DNA from: Glycine soja | Taxonomy: Eukaryota; Streptophyta; Magnoliopsida; Fabales; Fabaceae | Length of the DNA: 64,000 nt | NCBI RefSeq assembly: GCF_004193775.1 | Contig: NC_041021.1 | Span: 33,367,718-33,431,717, forward strand | Reading direction: 5' to 3' | In this document: one piece after another, positions 11,664 to 24,017 of the stretch | Layout of the letters: each line of letters begins with the position of its first letter | Numbering within the stretch: the first letter of the stretch is position 1 | The notes under the pieces: model-generated | The model's input: only the letters and a program-made list of their open reading frames with translations | What the model was told of the DNA's origin: nothing | The model's database searches: none | Position numbers and translations under genes: made by a program

Positions 11664-12758
11664 TTAATCTTCTTGAGAGATATTCTCATCACTCTCATAG
11701 TCCTTGGTTAGAAGGTTGATCTCCTTCTCTGAACCGTCGGATGAGTCATTGTCGTCCCATGCAATGTAGGTTTTCTTGGTCCTTCTTTCATCATACCTTT
11801 TCTTATCATTTTTTTCATGCCATTCTTCATTTGAAGGACAATTTGCTTTGATGTGGCCAAGTTGGTTGCATTTGTTGCATCTAAGAACTTGAGAGTCTTC
11901 TTGAGATCTTCTTCCATTGTTGAAGTTCTGACGCCTTTCGATTCATCTCTTCTTGACAAATTTTTGAAACTTCTTTACAAAGAGTGAGAAGTCTTCTTCA
12001 TCTTCTGATTCATCTACTTCATTTTCTTCTTGCATTGATGAAGAGACTTTAAGTGCTATACTTCTTTTCTTTTTGTCAGTTTCTTAATTCTGATTAAGAC
12101 GTTGGAGTTCCATCTCAAGTTCCTGCAATTTTCCAAACAAAGTAGGAAGAGACATAGAGGAAAGATCTTTACTTTCAGAAATAGCAGTTACCTTGGGCTG
12201 CCATTCCCTACTTAAGCATCTTAAAAATTTATTAATTAAATCTTCATTAGGAAAGATTTTTCCTAAAAAGGCAAAATGGTTGACTATATGTGTAAATCTT
12301 TTCTGCATGCTATGGATGTTTTCATTAGGATTCATCCTAAACAATTCATATTCATGTGTAAGGGTAATGACTCTAGATCTTGTTACATCAGTGGTTCCTT
12401 CATGTGTAAGTTTGAGAGTATCCCACATCTCCTTGGCATTTGAACAGTTTGACACTCTAAAATACTCATCTATTCCTAGGGCTGAAGTAATAATGTTTTT
12501 GGCTTTAAGATCATATTGGATTCCCCTTCTATCTTCTTCAGTCCACTTATCTCTAGGTTTTTGTGTTGTGGTGTTAGTTCTTACATCTACTACAGTGGGT
12601 ATGTATGGTCCTATTTCTATTGCTTCCCAAATGTTTAAATCTATGGCTTCAATGAAAATCTGCATACGGGTTTTCCAATAGTGGTAACCCTCACCATTGA
12701 AGATAGGTGACCTATGGATGGAATTTCCTTCAGGAAACAAAGAATTTGAAGAGGCCAT
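11664..12758 (-). pseudogene. Copia gag (element Copia-1) with two nonsense codons
   Basis: Met is at 12756-12758 and the frame can be followed for 365 codons to TAA at 11664-11666. It is interrupted by in-frame stops at 12084-12086 and 11943-11945. The N-terminal block (FNGEGYHYWKTRMQIFIEA) and the ALGIDEYFRVSNC and MQKRFTHIVNH blocks are typical of plant Copia Gag (UBN2/DUF4219-type). A CCHC zinc knuckle (CNKCNQLGHIKANC) lies near 11840-11881. Gag would form the particle and bind genomic RNA. No protease, integrase or RT follows, so the element is 3'-truncated. Confidence 0.85.
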
Positions 12759-12794
12759 GAATCTTGAAGTTGTTAAACTTTCTACACGATACCT

Positions 12795-12806
12795 GCTCTG
12801 ATACCA
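12795..12806 (-). other. Primer binding site of Copia-1
   Basis: On the minus strand this reads TGGTATCAGAGC, two bases after the LTR end. It is the classic complement of the 3' end of initiator tRNA-Met used by plant Copia elements. Confidence 0.9.
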
Positions 12807-12808
12807 CT

Positions 12809-14418
12809 TGTTGGATCAAGTGGCCTCGGAATAATTAAGAAGGGGGGTTGAATTAATTATTAATGAACCTTTACTAATTAGAAGTCTACCCTTCTTAGGC
12901 TTTTACTATAATGTTAAGAAAGTAAAGAACAAAAATGTTAACTTAACCAAAAGTAAAAGCGCTAATTAAAGTGAACAGCGGAAATTAAAGAGTGTAGGGA
13001 AGAAGAAGACAAACACAAGAATTTTATACTGGTTCGGCAACAACCCGTGCCTACATCCAGTCCCCAAGCGACCCGCGGTTCTTGAGATTTCTTTTCAACC
13101 TTGTAAGGTCCTTTACAAGCAATGGTCCACAATGGATGTACCCTCCCTTGTTCTCTTTGAACAACCTAGTGGATGTATCCTCCACTAGAATTGATCCACA
13201 AGAGATGTACCCTCTCTTGTTCTCAGTCACAACAACCCAAGTAGATGTACCCTCTACTTGTACCACAAAGGATGTACCCTCCAATGTGTTAAGACAAAGT
13301 TCTCAGGCGGTTAGTCCTTCGAAACTTTGTGAAGGGGGAAACAAAAGAATTCTCAGGTGGTTAGTCCTTTGAAATATTTTGTTTATGGGAAATGGAAGAA
13401 TCAAAAGAATTCTCAGACTATGTCGTTTTGAATTCTTTGACAAGGGAGAAGGGAGACAGAAAAGAATTCAGGCAGTTAGTCCTTCGTTGTTTTGGAAAAG
13501 GGAGAAGAGAGACACAAAAAGAATTCAGGCGGTTAGTCCTTGGCGAATTCTTTTTGGCAAAAGGAGAAGAGAATAAAAGATATAGCACACTTCTATTTTC
13601 AAGGTTTGGAAAACCAGAAAACTTTAGAAAGACGTTTGCAAAGGAAGAAGAAGAAGAAGAAGAAGAAGAAGAAGATGTTCGAAGAGATTCAAAGGTCGTA
13701 AAAGAATATGTGAAAAGTTGTTTGTGTTGTAAGTTGTATGTGAAATGAAAATCAAGGTCTTGCTTTTATAGACTCTTCAAGTCTGGTCAAGAAAACCATT
13801 GGAAGAGTTATAACCTTTAGAAAAATCTGAAAACCATTGGAAGAGTTACATCTTTTGATTTTTGTTCAAAACTTGTCACTAGTAATCGATTACCAAATCC
13901 TTGTAATCGATTACACAAGGCATTTTATGAAAGGATGTGACTCTTCACAATTAAATTTGAATTCCAACGTTCAGATGCACTGGTAATCGATTACCAATAT
14001 CTTGTAATCGATTACACCATTTTGAAATCAATTGGAACGTTGCAAATTCAGTTAAAAACTTTTTGAAATCAATCTTTGCCACTAGTAATCGATTACAGGA
14101 TACTGGTAATCGATTACCAGAGAGTAGAAACTCTGGTAACTTAGAAATTTTTGTGAAAATTCTTTTGAAAAACAAAACTGTGCTATGTTTGTTTTTTGAA
14201 AAAATATTTTCAATACTTCCCTTGTGAAGTTTTCTTGATTTCTTCTCTTGGAACTTGAATTCATTTTTTCTTGAATCTTGAAATCAAACTTCTCTTGATT
14301 CTTGAATTTGTTCTTGATTTATTCTTGAAATCATTCTTTGGGCTTTTTGTCAACATCTTTGTCATTATCAAAACTTCTTCAATCAACTTGATTCATCAGC
14401 ATGAAGCTTGCTTCTACA
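12809..14418 (-). mobile_element. 5' LTR of Copia-1
   Basis: 1.61 kb. On the minus strand it starts TGTAGAAGCAAGC and ends GATCCAACA next to the PBS. The same LTR recurs at 19030-20650 (+), 35436-36977 (+, truncated) and 45409-47044 (-). It carries several GTAATCGATTAC palindromes at 13880-14115, repeated GGATGTACCCTC-type blocks at 13130-13285 and a GGCGGTTAGTCC block series at 13310-13545. Flanks CCACT (internal side) and ATATT do not pair, as expected when the other LTR is missing. Confidence 0.88.
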
Positions 14419-15036
14419 ATATTTAGGGAAAGAAAGAATGCCTAGATCATATCCATAGATCATATGTTATGACAATTAGAAATTCATGCAAAATCAACTG
14501 TAGAATATATCAATCAAGACACTCAATCTAAAATCTTTGGTTTGACAGTCACTAAAGCTTAAGGCTTGTTTCCATAATCAAATCAAATCAGTGTTTCAAA
14601 AGTTGTTCTTTTATCAAGTCCATGCAAAAATATCTGAGTTCATTTGGTTTTTGGGAAAGTCCTTCATTGTTTTTATTCTTAATGTTTTCCAAAAAAAAAA
14701 TCCTTTTTTTTGTGTTTTGATCCAAAAATAAGTTTCAAAAATATTGGTTGTTGATTCTTTCCAAATCATGTTATGTCCAAGAAAAAATTTCTGTTTAAGT
14801 CCTAAAAAGAATTATAATCTATAATTATACTAACAGAATATCAAAGCACGCACAAATTAGTCAAAATAAAACCGCACAAGTTTTTCAAAAAACTCAAAAC
14901 AATAAATAAGGTAATAAAGTACTGAAATTTAATACAAAGTGATAAATAAACATAAAGACAAGTTCACAAATTTTTGAAGATCATGGTTGAGGAGCTCAAT
15001 CTCTTTGACGATCATGGTTGAGGAGCTCAGTCTCCT
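14419..15036. other. Interval between Copia-1 LTR and solo LTR, probably 3' part of element B
   Basis: AT-rich with no ORF. A 30-bp duplication (GATCATGGTTGAGGAGCTCA) sits at 14980-15030. It joins 17687 once the solo LTR is removed, so I read it as the continuation of element B. Confidence 0.4.
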
Positions 15037-17686
15037 TGTAACGACCCGCCTCGTCGCTACGATATCACCACTATAAACCTCGAGAATTTCAATTATTTAA
15101 ATGAAAACTCCCTTAATTTGCTTATGAAAAATAAAAGTAATATTTTTTTCTCGACATACATTCACCAAACAACACACCATTACTTAAGTGTATATATATA
15201 TATAGGAATAGTAACTCGGTACACGTCATACCCATAATGGATTATACATATAATTAAATCTGTGATTTACATCTTTAATTCAACAAAAGAATCATGAAAC
15301 CAAGTATGGAGGAGTTGGTTAACAAAACAAAACTTTCTCCCAAATTCTATCCCAACGTCATCACGTCGACACGACGGCTCCTCAATAGAATCCCACTTCC
15401 TGCACCCTACTGCTGTCATTCTGCTCCCATGAACAAGGTTCACGATCATCACAGGTATCAACCACACGATACAAAATTGCAAGGGTGAGTTCATTATAAA
15501 AAAGACCAATACTAAAAACCAGATAACCACAATTAGTAAGAGAGCATAGGCAAACATCATGAGCTTACACAACATTCATTAATCAATACACACATCCAAC
15601 AAGTATTTCTCCTCACTAGAAACTACAAGTACTGTTTCATATGAAGTATATAACATGGGCAGCATCAAGTGCACTGACCATGGACAAATTAAAGATCCTA
15701 AGCCACCCCCCCCCCCTCAAGAGATGCTTAGACTCTTTAACCGCTTTGTTTCTCTAACCAGAGACATCTGACAAGGTCCAGGCACCCCCCCATGAACATA
15801 CACAACATGCAACGTATGAAACATGGCACCATCAAGTGCACTGACCATGGACAAATTAAAGATCCCAATCCATCCCTCGCAAGAGATGCTTAGACTCTTT
15901 AACCACTCTATTTCTCCCACCAGGGACATCCGACAAGGTCAATGCACCCCCCATGTGCATACACACATACAACGTATGAACGTGGGCACCATCAAGTACA
16001 CTGACCATGGATGAATTAAAGATCCTAAGCCATCTCCTCAGAGATGCTTAAACTCTTTAACCACTTTGTTTTCCCCCACCAGGAACATCCGACAAGGTCA
16101 ATGCACCCCCCCTACGAACATACACAATATGCATTATCTCAATGAATTTCCAACATCATCAACATTTCATTTCAATATCATCCTCATCATAAACATCATC
16201 TCCTCAATGACATTGTCAACAACAACAACAACCTCATTTCATGTTAACATAATCATCAACAGTAACATCAATTCATGTTGACATGATTATCATTAATAAT
16301 GTCACCTCATATCAATATCATCATACATATCAACACCACCACATGTTAGTTGAAGTCATCAATAGCAACATCAACAGTAAGTTGCATCCCACATATACAT
16401 ATATCTTTCATGCCTGAGATTCACACTCCCCAAATCTTCAAACAACACAAGTCAAATAAGGACAATAATTTTTATTCATCAACAATATATATATCACATT
16501 CCATTCGTCAAAAATATGATTTTCTAGAAAAGAGTCAGCATGCAACAGGGACAAGCATATATTCCCATAACTAGGTTCCCTGACCCTAACCATGGTGTAA
16601 AAACAGTAAATTTATAATAAACTCCCCTCACCTATTGTGAGCACTCCGTCAGTTCCTCTTTATGTTACTCAGAGGTCTCTCTTGTTCACGCTCGTAAGTC
16701 CAAAGTTTCTATATACCAAATTGAAGGAAATTTAGCATAGATTTCAGAAATAAAGTTAACAACAATATTCAAAGTCAAATACCCCTGTCAAAACATAAAA
16801 GAGCTTAGGGTGTTTCGGGTTCTACTAAAAGGAGACATCGTTTTGAAATTTTGATCATGCCAATGTGACTAGAGTTCAGTGAAGGTCACGAAAATAACAC
16901 CCATATCATAAAAGGATAACTTTTACAATGTCTCATTTTCTAGGGTTTTTCAAAGGAAGTATAAAAACAGCTTATTACAGTACCCAACACACATGAGACA
17001 CTAAGGGGAACTCAAACTAACTAGGAGAATGGTTTAGAAATCAAGATTACCTCAGGAAAGCTACGAAATGGAGGATTGGGGAAACTTTCTTCACCGAATC
17101 CTTGAGAAGGATTTTGAGGATTCCGCTCCAATTAAAGTGTTCCTCTTGGTGCGAGGATTCAACGGCACACAACGATGGCTTGCGGCGGCCACCGGTGGTC
17201 GTGGGTGGTGGAGGAGGATCTTGGGGGTGTTGGGGAGGGTTTCGGGGGAGGGAGGAGGAAGAAATGGCTGTTCTCCGCTGCTGGTTCGTAATTTGAAGCC
17301 TGCAACACTCGCCTGGGCGAGCTTGTCCACAACTCAAATTTTCTGCTTCGGAAAAAAAAATTCATATCTCACACTCCATATGTTATTTTGAAAATCCCAA
17401 CGGTGAAACTGTGTATATTTGTCTTGTGAACCCCAAGAAAAAACATTGAAGATGATCCAAAGGTTAATGAATCCAAGATGGCGATTTTACTGAGGTAGGT
17501 TTTGGCAAAAATTTGAAAATTTACAATTTCAACTTAGCTCAACAAAACTCAACATCCACATCAAGAAATTCACACATGACTAATTCAAGCTATACCTCAA
17601 TTCATTCAAGTCAACTAAATAGTGAAATAACACAATAAATACAATTAAATATCAATTTATAATTAGTAATATTTTAGGGTGTTACA
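15037..17686. mobile_element. Solo LTR, 2.65 kb, TSD CTCCT
   Basis: It starts TGTAACGACCCGCC and ends GGGTGTTACA, so TG/CA termini lie within a TGTAAC/GTTACA inverted repeat. CTCCT flanks both sides (15032-15036 and 17687-17691), a perfect 5-bp target-site duplication. No gag or pol lies inside. It contains three copies of a roughly 165-bp repeat and a GCCTGGGCGAGC box near 17312. The short G-rich frames at 17046-17391 look like LTR sequence, not genes. Confidence 0.88.
15655..16130. repeat. Three copies of a 160-166 bp tandem repeat
   Basis: ATCAAGTGCACTGACCATGG begins units at about 15664, 15830 and (with one change) 15991. Each unit carries AGAGATGCTTA, CTCTTTAACC and GACAAGGTC in the same order. 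Confidence 0.85.
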
Positions 17687-17890
17687 CTCCTCCGATGAAA
17701 TAATCAACAAGATTCAGAATGTCTTCATCCTTCTCCTAAAAAATAGGTCTGTCCCTAAGCCATGCAATGATAGCTCTAATAAAAAATGTTAGAAATTCAA
17801 AAAATGATTTGTGAATAAAGACTCAAAGTAAAGTTCAAAAATATAAGACATAAGATTAAAGTAACACAAATTAAGAAAAAATATAAAACA

Positions 17891-17940
17891 CTAGGTTGCC
17901 TCCCAAGAGCGCTTCTTTAATGTCTTTTGAGTTGGACGTT
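17891..17940 (-). other. Conserved palindromic module after gag of element B
   Basis: On the minus strand it contains CATTAAAGAAGCGCTCTT followed by GGGAGGCAACC. Close relatives lie at 53430-53477 (element D) and 49086-49132, and a weak one at 60838-60878. It sits just downstream of the last coding frame in each. Confidence 0.7.
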
Positions 17941-19029
17941 ATTATTGTGGCTGAAGCTTCACTATTTCACCATCCATAATTCTTTTCTTCTTCATAATCA
18001 AATCCTTCATGAATTTAGCATATGTTGGCATCTACTCTAACGCCTCAGAAAAAGGAATGTTAATATGCAATTGTTTAAAAGTATCTATAAAACGCTTGTA
18101 CTGTTTTTCCTTATCTTTCTTTGACAGAGCATGCGGATAAGGATGATGCTCAACTGGTGAATGGTTTACTATAGCTTTACCATTATTAGTGGTTTGTTCA
18201 TTTGATTTCTTCTTCTCTTCTTCACTTACCACTTTTTCACTGGTCACCACTGCATCATTTTTCTTATTTTCTTCTTCAGCTCCTTCTTTATTCTTTTTCT
18301 CATCATTATTCTTCAAACCAACCATAGTCCCCCACCTTGTTGTAATTAAATTACAATGTTCCTTTGGGTTGACCTGTGTGGTTGCTGAGAAAGATCCACT
18401 TCCATGTTCAAATAGTTGTTTTGTCAATTGTCCAACTTGAACTTCTAAATTTTTAATAGATGTATCAATGTTCTTCTAGTTTGCGATGGATACCTGCATA
18501 AATTGTGTTAAAGTATCTTCCATTTTTGACATTCTATTTGGCCAAGCTTGCTGTTGTTGTGGACCTCTATGTGAAAAACCTCCATAAGAGTTGTTAGTAG
18601 GACCTACAAAAGAAGTGTTAGTGGGACCAGAATTTTATGGTCTCTAGCCACAAGGCTGATTTGAACTTGAGCCACCCCTATAGCCTTGGTAGCTTCCTTA
18701 AAGGTTTTGTTGAGTTCTGGCTTGGTTCTACAGATAATGGGCCTTCTCTTCTTTTTTTCCATCACCAGGTACTGAACATTGGTCATTCTGTTGGTTACCA
18801 CCAGAGAAATCACATCTCAAAATTTGTTGAACTTGGTGAGCTTGATGTGCTTTCTGTGGTCCACCTTGGTGATATTGCTGAGGAACTTGGCCTATCTGCT
18901 TTGTTAAGGCCTCAATTTGTTGCGTCAAGAGTTTGTTTTGAGCTAGAATTTCACTCTGAGTGTCAAGCTCCATTATACCTTTTCTTTCAGTCAGAGCTTA
19001 TCATGATGACTTTGATAATTACTAGCTGC

Positions 19030-20650
19030 TGTGGAAGCAATGTCTTCCAAGGTTATTTTGATGATGCCAAAGAATCAAGAGTCAAGAAAAATCCAAAGAT
19101 TCAAGAATCAAGTTTCAAGAATCAAGATTCAAGATTCAAGAATCAAGTTTCAAGAATCAAGATTCAAGAATAATCAAGATCAAGATTCAAGACTCAAGAT
19201 TCAAGAATCAAGAGAAAACTCAATCAAGATAAGTACTAAAAACGTTTTTCAAAACATTGAGTAGCACAAGAAGTTTTCACAAAATCATTACCAAAGAGTT
19301 TTACTCTCTGCTAATCGATTACCATAAGGTAGTAATCGATTATCGGTGTTTTAAAACGTTAAGATTTCAAATTTCAAGAGTTACAACTTGTGTTTAACAG
19401 TTTTAAATCATTTTAAACTTGTGTAATCGATTACACAACACTTGTAATCGATTACCAGAGCTTCTAAACATTTTAATTTTCAAAATTCAAAATGAAAAGT
19501 CACATCTGTTGATGTGTAATCGATTACACCTTAACAGTAATCGATTACCAGTGACTAATTTCGAAAAATACATTTCCAAAAGTCACAATTCTTCAAGTGA
19601 CTTGTTTCTTAAGATTTTTTCAAAAGTCACAACTTTTTAAGTGACTAATTTTAAAGAAATTGCCAAGAGTCACAAGCATTGACTTGAGTCATCAAGAGAT
19701 TATAAATATGTGACCATGGCATGAGTTTTAATCAATCATCAATCATCAATTATCAATTATCAATCATCTTTGAATCATCTATCTTTTACATCATCTTCTT
19801 TCAACATCCTTCAATCAATCTTTCAACATCTCTCAATATCTTCTTTCATCTCTTTCAACACTTTCAACAGAACTTTCTAATTCATTTCTCTTCATCTTTC
19901 TAAGAGTTTTTGTTCAACACTTTCTCTTCCAAGAAAAGTTCTTTGATCAAAAACTTGTGCTATTCATCTTTTTCATTCTCTTCTCCCTTTGCCAAAAGAA
20001 CGAAGGACTAATCGCTTGAATTCTTTTGTGTCTCTCTTCTCCCTTACAAAAGATTCAAAAGACTAACCACCTGAGAATTCTGTTGATTCTTCCATTCCCC
20101 TTAAGAAAAAGATTTCAAAGGACTAACCGCCTGAGAATTCTTTGTCCGAACACATTGGAGGGTACATCCTTTGTGGTACAAGTAGAGGGTACATCTACTT
20201 AGGGATTGTTATACTGAGAACAAGAGAGAGTACATCTCTTGTGGATCAGTTCAAGTGGAGGGTACATCCACTTGGTTATTCAAAGAGAACAAGGGAGGGT
20301 ACATCCCTTGTGGATCTTTGGCTTGTAAAGGGTTTTACAAGGTTGAAAGAAATCTCAAGAACCACAGGTTGCTTGGGGACTGGATGTAGGCACGGTTTGT
20401 GGCCGAACCAGTATAAATCTTGTGTTTGTCTTCTTCTTCCCTACACTCTTTAATTTTCACTGTGTACTTTTAATTATCGCTTTTACTTTTGGTTAAGTTT
20501 CTATTTCTGTTCTGTACTTTCTTAACTTTGTAGTAAAAGCCTATTTGAATCTAGTAACATTAAGAAGGATAGATTTTTAATTAGTCAAGACACGTTCATA
20601 ATTAATTCAACCCCCCCTTCTTAATTATTCCGAGGCCACTTGATCCAACA
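19030..20650 (+). mobile_element. Solo LTR of the Copia-1 family, TSD GCTGC
   Basis: 1.62 kb, TGTGGAAGC to GATCCAACA, flanked by GCTGC at 19025-19029 and 20651-20655. It is inserted in the gag of element B. A TATAAATAT box is at 19701-19709, and GTAATCGATTAC palindromes lie at 19425-19550. Repeated AATCAAGATTCAAGA units fill 19075-19215. There is no internal region. Confidence 0.93.
19075..19225 (+). repeat. Short tandem AATCAAG/ATTCAAG repeats at the LTR 5' end
   Basis: Roughly twenty imperfect 7-15 bp units of TCAAGAATCAAGATTCAAGA type. Similar but shorter units occur at 35478-35600 and, in reverse, at 14230-14330 and 46850-46960 in the sibling LTRs. Confidence 0.8.
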
Positions 20651-21259
20651 GCTGCTATGGAGTCAATGATTACAATAGCTTCCTCCAGGCTCTTGGACAT
20701 CATAGTGCCTCCAGCTGAGGCATCAAGGATCATCTTGGTTTGAGGTTTCAAACCACTATAGAAGACATGCAGTTGTGCAACATCATCAAAGTTATGGTTT
20801 GGGCATCTTCGCAATAAAGAAGTTCATCAGATCCTTGGGAAAACATTGTGATGGCAGATTTTGCACTGATAAATCTTGAAGGAGGAAAGAACCTTGCTAT
20901 AAATTTCTCTTCCACCTCTTCCCAAGTGTTGAGGCTTTTATTCGGATGTGATTGGAGCCATGTTTTTGCCTTACCTGCTAATGAAAAGGGAAAAGCTCTG
21001 AGGTACACAGCTTCAACATCTTCATCAAAATCTCCCATAGTTACATGAAGGTAGACAGATGTGTGTATGGATCCTCATGATCCATTCCAGCAAAGGGATG
21101 TGAGCCAATTAGGCTAAGCAGTGCTGGCTTTAATTCCATGACCTTATTGCTGAAAGGAAGAATGACTATGTTGTTGTAATGCTTTGGTCCTTGTTGATAA
21201 GCATAGTCACCAAGAGTCCTCCTTGGTGGTCTATTTCCTTCTCCTCCTCAATCAGCCAT

Positions 21260-21663
21260 GTTATTTTCTACAAGTGGCTTACCAGTTGATAGAAAATCAA
21301 AAGAAAAAGACTTACCTGGTGTTATAGTGGTTGCTTGTTTCTTTTTCTTTCAATTCTTCCTTTCAGTCTTGGTAATTGCTGGATCAAATGTGATTTATCT
21401 ACAAGAAATTTACCTCACATAAAGGAAAAAATAACACCCTACAACAACCCATAAGCACCAAGGTTAGTGAAAATGAAAGTAAGAGAAAATTTATACAAGG
21501 TTAAAATGAAAGAAATAAGTACAAAGGTAAGAAAAAATAAAAGAGGGAATTTATACAAAATCAAGAGAAAATTACAAAGGAAATAGCTTATCAAACTAAA
21601 AGTTTAAATCAGAAAGAACTAAGTGGATGAAACTTGTCAAGACTTTTGGCAAGCGTACCAATT
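21260..21663 (-). other. 5' leader of element B
   Basis: 404 bp between the gag start and the putative LTR. No ORF is seen. On the minus strand the LTR-proximal end reads TTGGTACGCTTGCC, which parallels the TTGGCGCCGTTGCC PBS of element E and may be a diverged or alternative primer site. Confidence 0.4.
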
Positions 21664-22681
21664 ATCATTGTACGTCATTTATAAAAAAGTTTGTCTCCAC
21701 AACGACTTGATTTACTTAATTCATTCGGACAAAGGTTATCAGTTTAATAGTTATGTACAAATTCAATCAAATGTCACTTGGTTTTGGTTTAACTAACTGA
21801 AAGTAAAAGAATAGTTAAAATAACGGAAATAACAAAAATAATGAAAATACGAAAATAATGAAATTCAGTGCGTCAGAAATACGGAAATTGTGGAAACGAT
21901 TTAAATTAATTCAAGAAAACATAGGAATAGATTTCATCATTCATAACCTTAGTATCTTAACAAGATTAACATGCATAATCATTTTCTAACATTATTGATG
22001 CACACAGAGTTATCCCAAGTCGATTCCTCGCACTTGGAACCTAAATTTTTTTACTAAATATCGATCCCTCGCATATGCAGTAAATATCCCAGCATTATAA
22101 TTATATTCTCGTGCTTTTTGCAATCAAAATGTTATGCTCTATTCCTAGCAACGTAACATAAAGAGTAAAATCATTCGGTTCAAATTCTAAGATTACTTTC
22201 CAGTCTCACTTAAAATCCAATTTCATGATACTAGTGATCAAATAGAATCAAGCATTAAGAGTAGAATGAAATTACCAATAATGAGTAGAAAAGATTCATA
22301 CATATATAATATAAAAAGGGATACATAAGGGTACAAAGATTACATCCAATCCTTAAGAAAAACTTACCAATCATTGTGCAGAGCACAAGACTAACAAGAG
22401 AAATGACAAAGGAAGTGATCCATGGTCACAACTCTATAGCACCTCGACTCCACTTTTCCACTTCTTCTTTGTTTTTCTCTCAGCTTTCAGGTTGTTAGAT
22501 TCTCTTTTCTTCTTCCCCTGCATGGCTATTTATAGAAAAAAGCCATTTAGTGCAGAGAAATTCCCCTTCTTCTCATTTTGCCCTTTCTTTGGGCTTTGTT
22601 TCTGGATCTAACAAACAACCATCAAAACCTACAAAATCATTGATAAATGTTTCATATTTAAACAAAAATATTAGTAAATGT

Positions 22682-22726
<45 letters not shown>

Positions 22727-22837
22727 CAACTAGAATAAGGGTAGTTTTATAAGAAAACTATTAGAACCAAGGGATAAGTGGTAACAATTTAATGCCAAAA
22801 ACAACTAAAATTTGGCCTTTATTAATATGCCTCCTCA
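21664..22837 (-). mobile_element. Probable 5' LTR of element B
   Basis: The ends are inferred. On the minus strand TGAGGAGGCATATT could be the start and the PBS-like TTGGTACGC follows the end. The internal layout (cold regions of ATAAC repeats, then a TTTAGTAAATATCG zone) resembles other Athila LTRs. It includes a TA microsatellite. No second LTR is available to confirm the limits. Confidence 0.4.
22684..22727. repeat. (TA)n microsatellite
   Basis: About 20 TA units in an uninterrupted run. Confidence 0.95.
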
Positions 22838-23115
22838 CTAGGGGTCATTTCCCTCATATCTGATATGCTTTGAAGATCCCGAGCAATTCCTAGAAACTTT
22901 GTCCACAAAATAGACATATAAGTTCAATGTAGTTATACAATAAAAAAATAGAGATATAGGGAAACTTACAAAACAATGATGTTCATTGTCTTCTTAGCTT
23001 GATGTCTTATGCAGCATGCTAATATGGCATAGAGGGGGCTCTAACTTGGAGCAAAATATATAGAGGAAACAATAATGTAACTTGTTTGATGGTGAACACA
23101 ATGAGTGATGGTATG
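22838..23115. other. Unassigned interval
   Basis: No gene, repeat or element end recognised. Confidence 0.4.
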
Positions 23116-23356
23116 TTTGGGTAAGCTTCTCTAGAAGCATTTCTAGTAGAAGAAAACAAAAAGAAAAAATAAAATGAGTTTCTCCAACTCTCCATTAGCG
23201 AATTTGTAGATGCCCTCTCATTTTTTAGAGAAACTATATGAAAAACTTCTACAAATTAGCTAGTGGAGAGCTAATTTTAGCTTATAAGAAGCTCATTTCC
23301 TTTTTTTATTTTTTATTTTCTTCTCTTAGAAGTGCTTCTTAAGAAGCTTATTCAAA
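23116..23356. mobile_element. Fold-back / MITE-like element, 241 bp
   Basis: Both ends are long imperfect inverted repeats. The left end begins TTTGGGTAAGCTTCT and the right end, read in reverse, begins TTTGAATAAGCTTCT. Pairing continues through AGAAGCA, AGAAGAAAA and AAATGAG for most of the length. It has no coding capacity. A clear target-site duplication was not found (GTATG versus GAGGC). Confidence 0.65.
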
Positions 23357-24017
23357 GAGGCCATGAGAAGGAAAGGTCCCTAAAAAGAAAACTGAAGTGT
23401 GTTGATGGAGAATGAAAGGTTAGGGGAATGGGGGAGAGAGCATGAGGATGAGGAAGAACTTGAGGGAATAAAGGGAAGGCATGGGAAAGAAGAGGAAATA
23501 AGGGTCAAGTCAAGTTTCTATAGAGTAAATGGTGGTTAAAAAGGAAGCATGGTAGGGGGTAATTTCGTAAGGGTAGAGGTTTGAATAGTATAGTAGGGGT
23601 GCTAATAGAAACCTTTTAGACAAAAACTAAGTCATATTTCCAAATAGAAGATGCTACCGTCACTACTAACTTTACTATTAGCATTACCAACATGTAAAAC
23701 TCCTCTTTTGCCTACTCACCAAATTTTTCTCAACCCTCTCGTTCCCCACATTCAAACCGAACAACCCCACAATGATCAACCCTCATCATCGAACTACCTT
23801 GATGAGGTTCGTGCTGGATTTATGGCCTAGGTGGCGGTGACACATGCGTGCAAATGTTGACGATCAAGATTGGGGTCATTTTCCTAGTTATTGTTATGGT
23901 TGGCAACAAGATTGGGTAGATCTAGTCAGATTCAGGTGTGGGTGTGGTGAGATGGCATGCACGCAATGGCGTAGTGGTGGCGTGACACCGACAGGGTGAT
24001 GCAAAGGTATCATGCAT
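23357..24017. other. Unassigned interval
   Basis: A purine-rich stretch (23390-23530) and a GC-richer stretch (23800-24000) are present. Short frames exist but none resembles a known protein. I see no feature I can support. Confidence 0.4.

Larger units (their letters stand above)
17692..21259 (-). pseudogene. Gag of Athila-like element B, split by a solo LTR
   Basis: Met at 21257-21259 opens a frame with a TGA at codon 4 (21248-21250). It continues through RRTLGDYAY and SHPFAGMDHEDPYTHL, shifts frame near 21045, and continues through AVYLRAFPFSLAGKAKTWL and EEKFIARFFPPSR (Retrotrans_gag). A solo LTR occupies 19030-20650. Beyond it come a Gln-rich segment, a degenerate zinc-knuckle (CDFSGG...NDQC) and the linker ending near PFSEALE at 18032. 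The frame then fades by about 17945. There is no protease or RT, so B is a gag-only derivative. A conserved noncoding module follows at 17891-17940. Confidence 0.75.

Noticed and set aside
17046..17391. Several short frames on both strands in a GC-richer patch
   Set aside because: They overlap in opposite strands, lie inside a solo LTR bounded by target duplications and resemble no protein.
22838..24017. Search for a host gene between element B and Copia-2
   Set aside because: No frame longer than about 70 codons, no splice-consistent series of exons with family blocks, and a MITE-like insertion in the middle.
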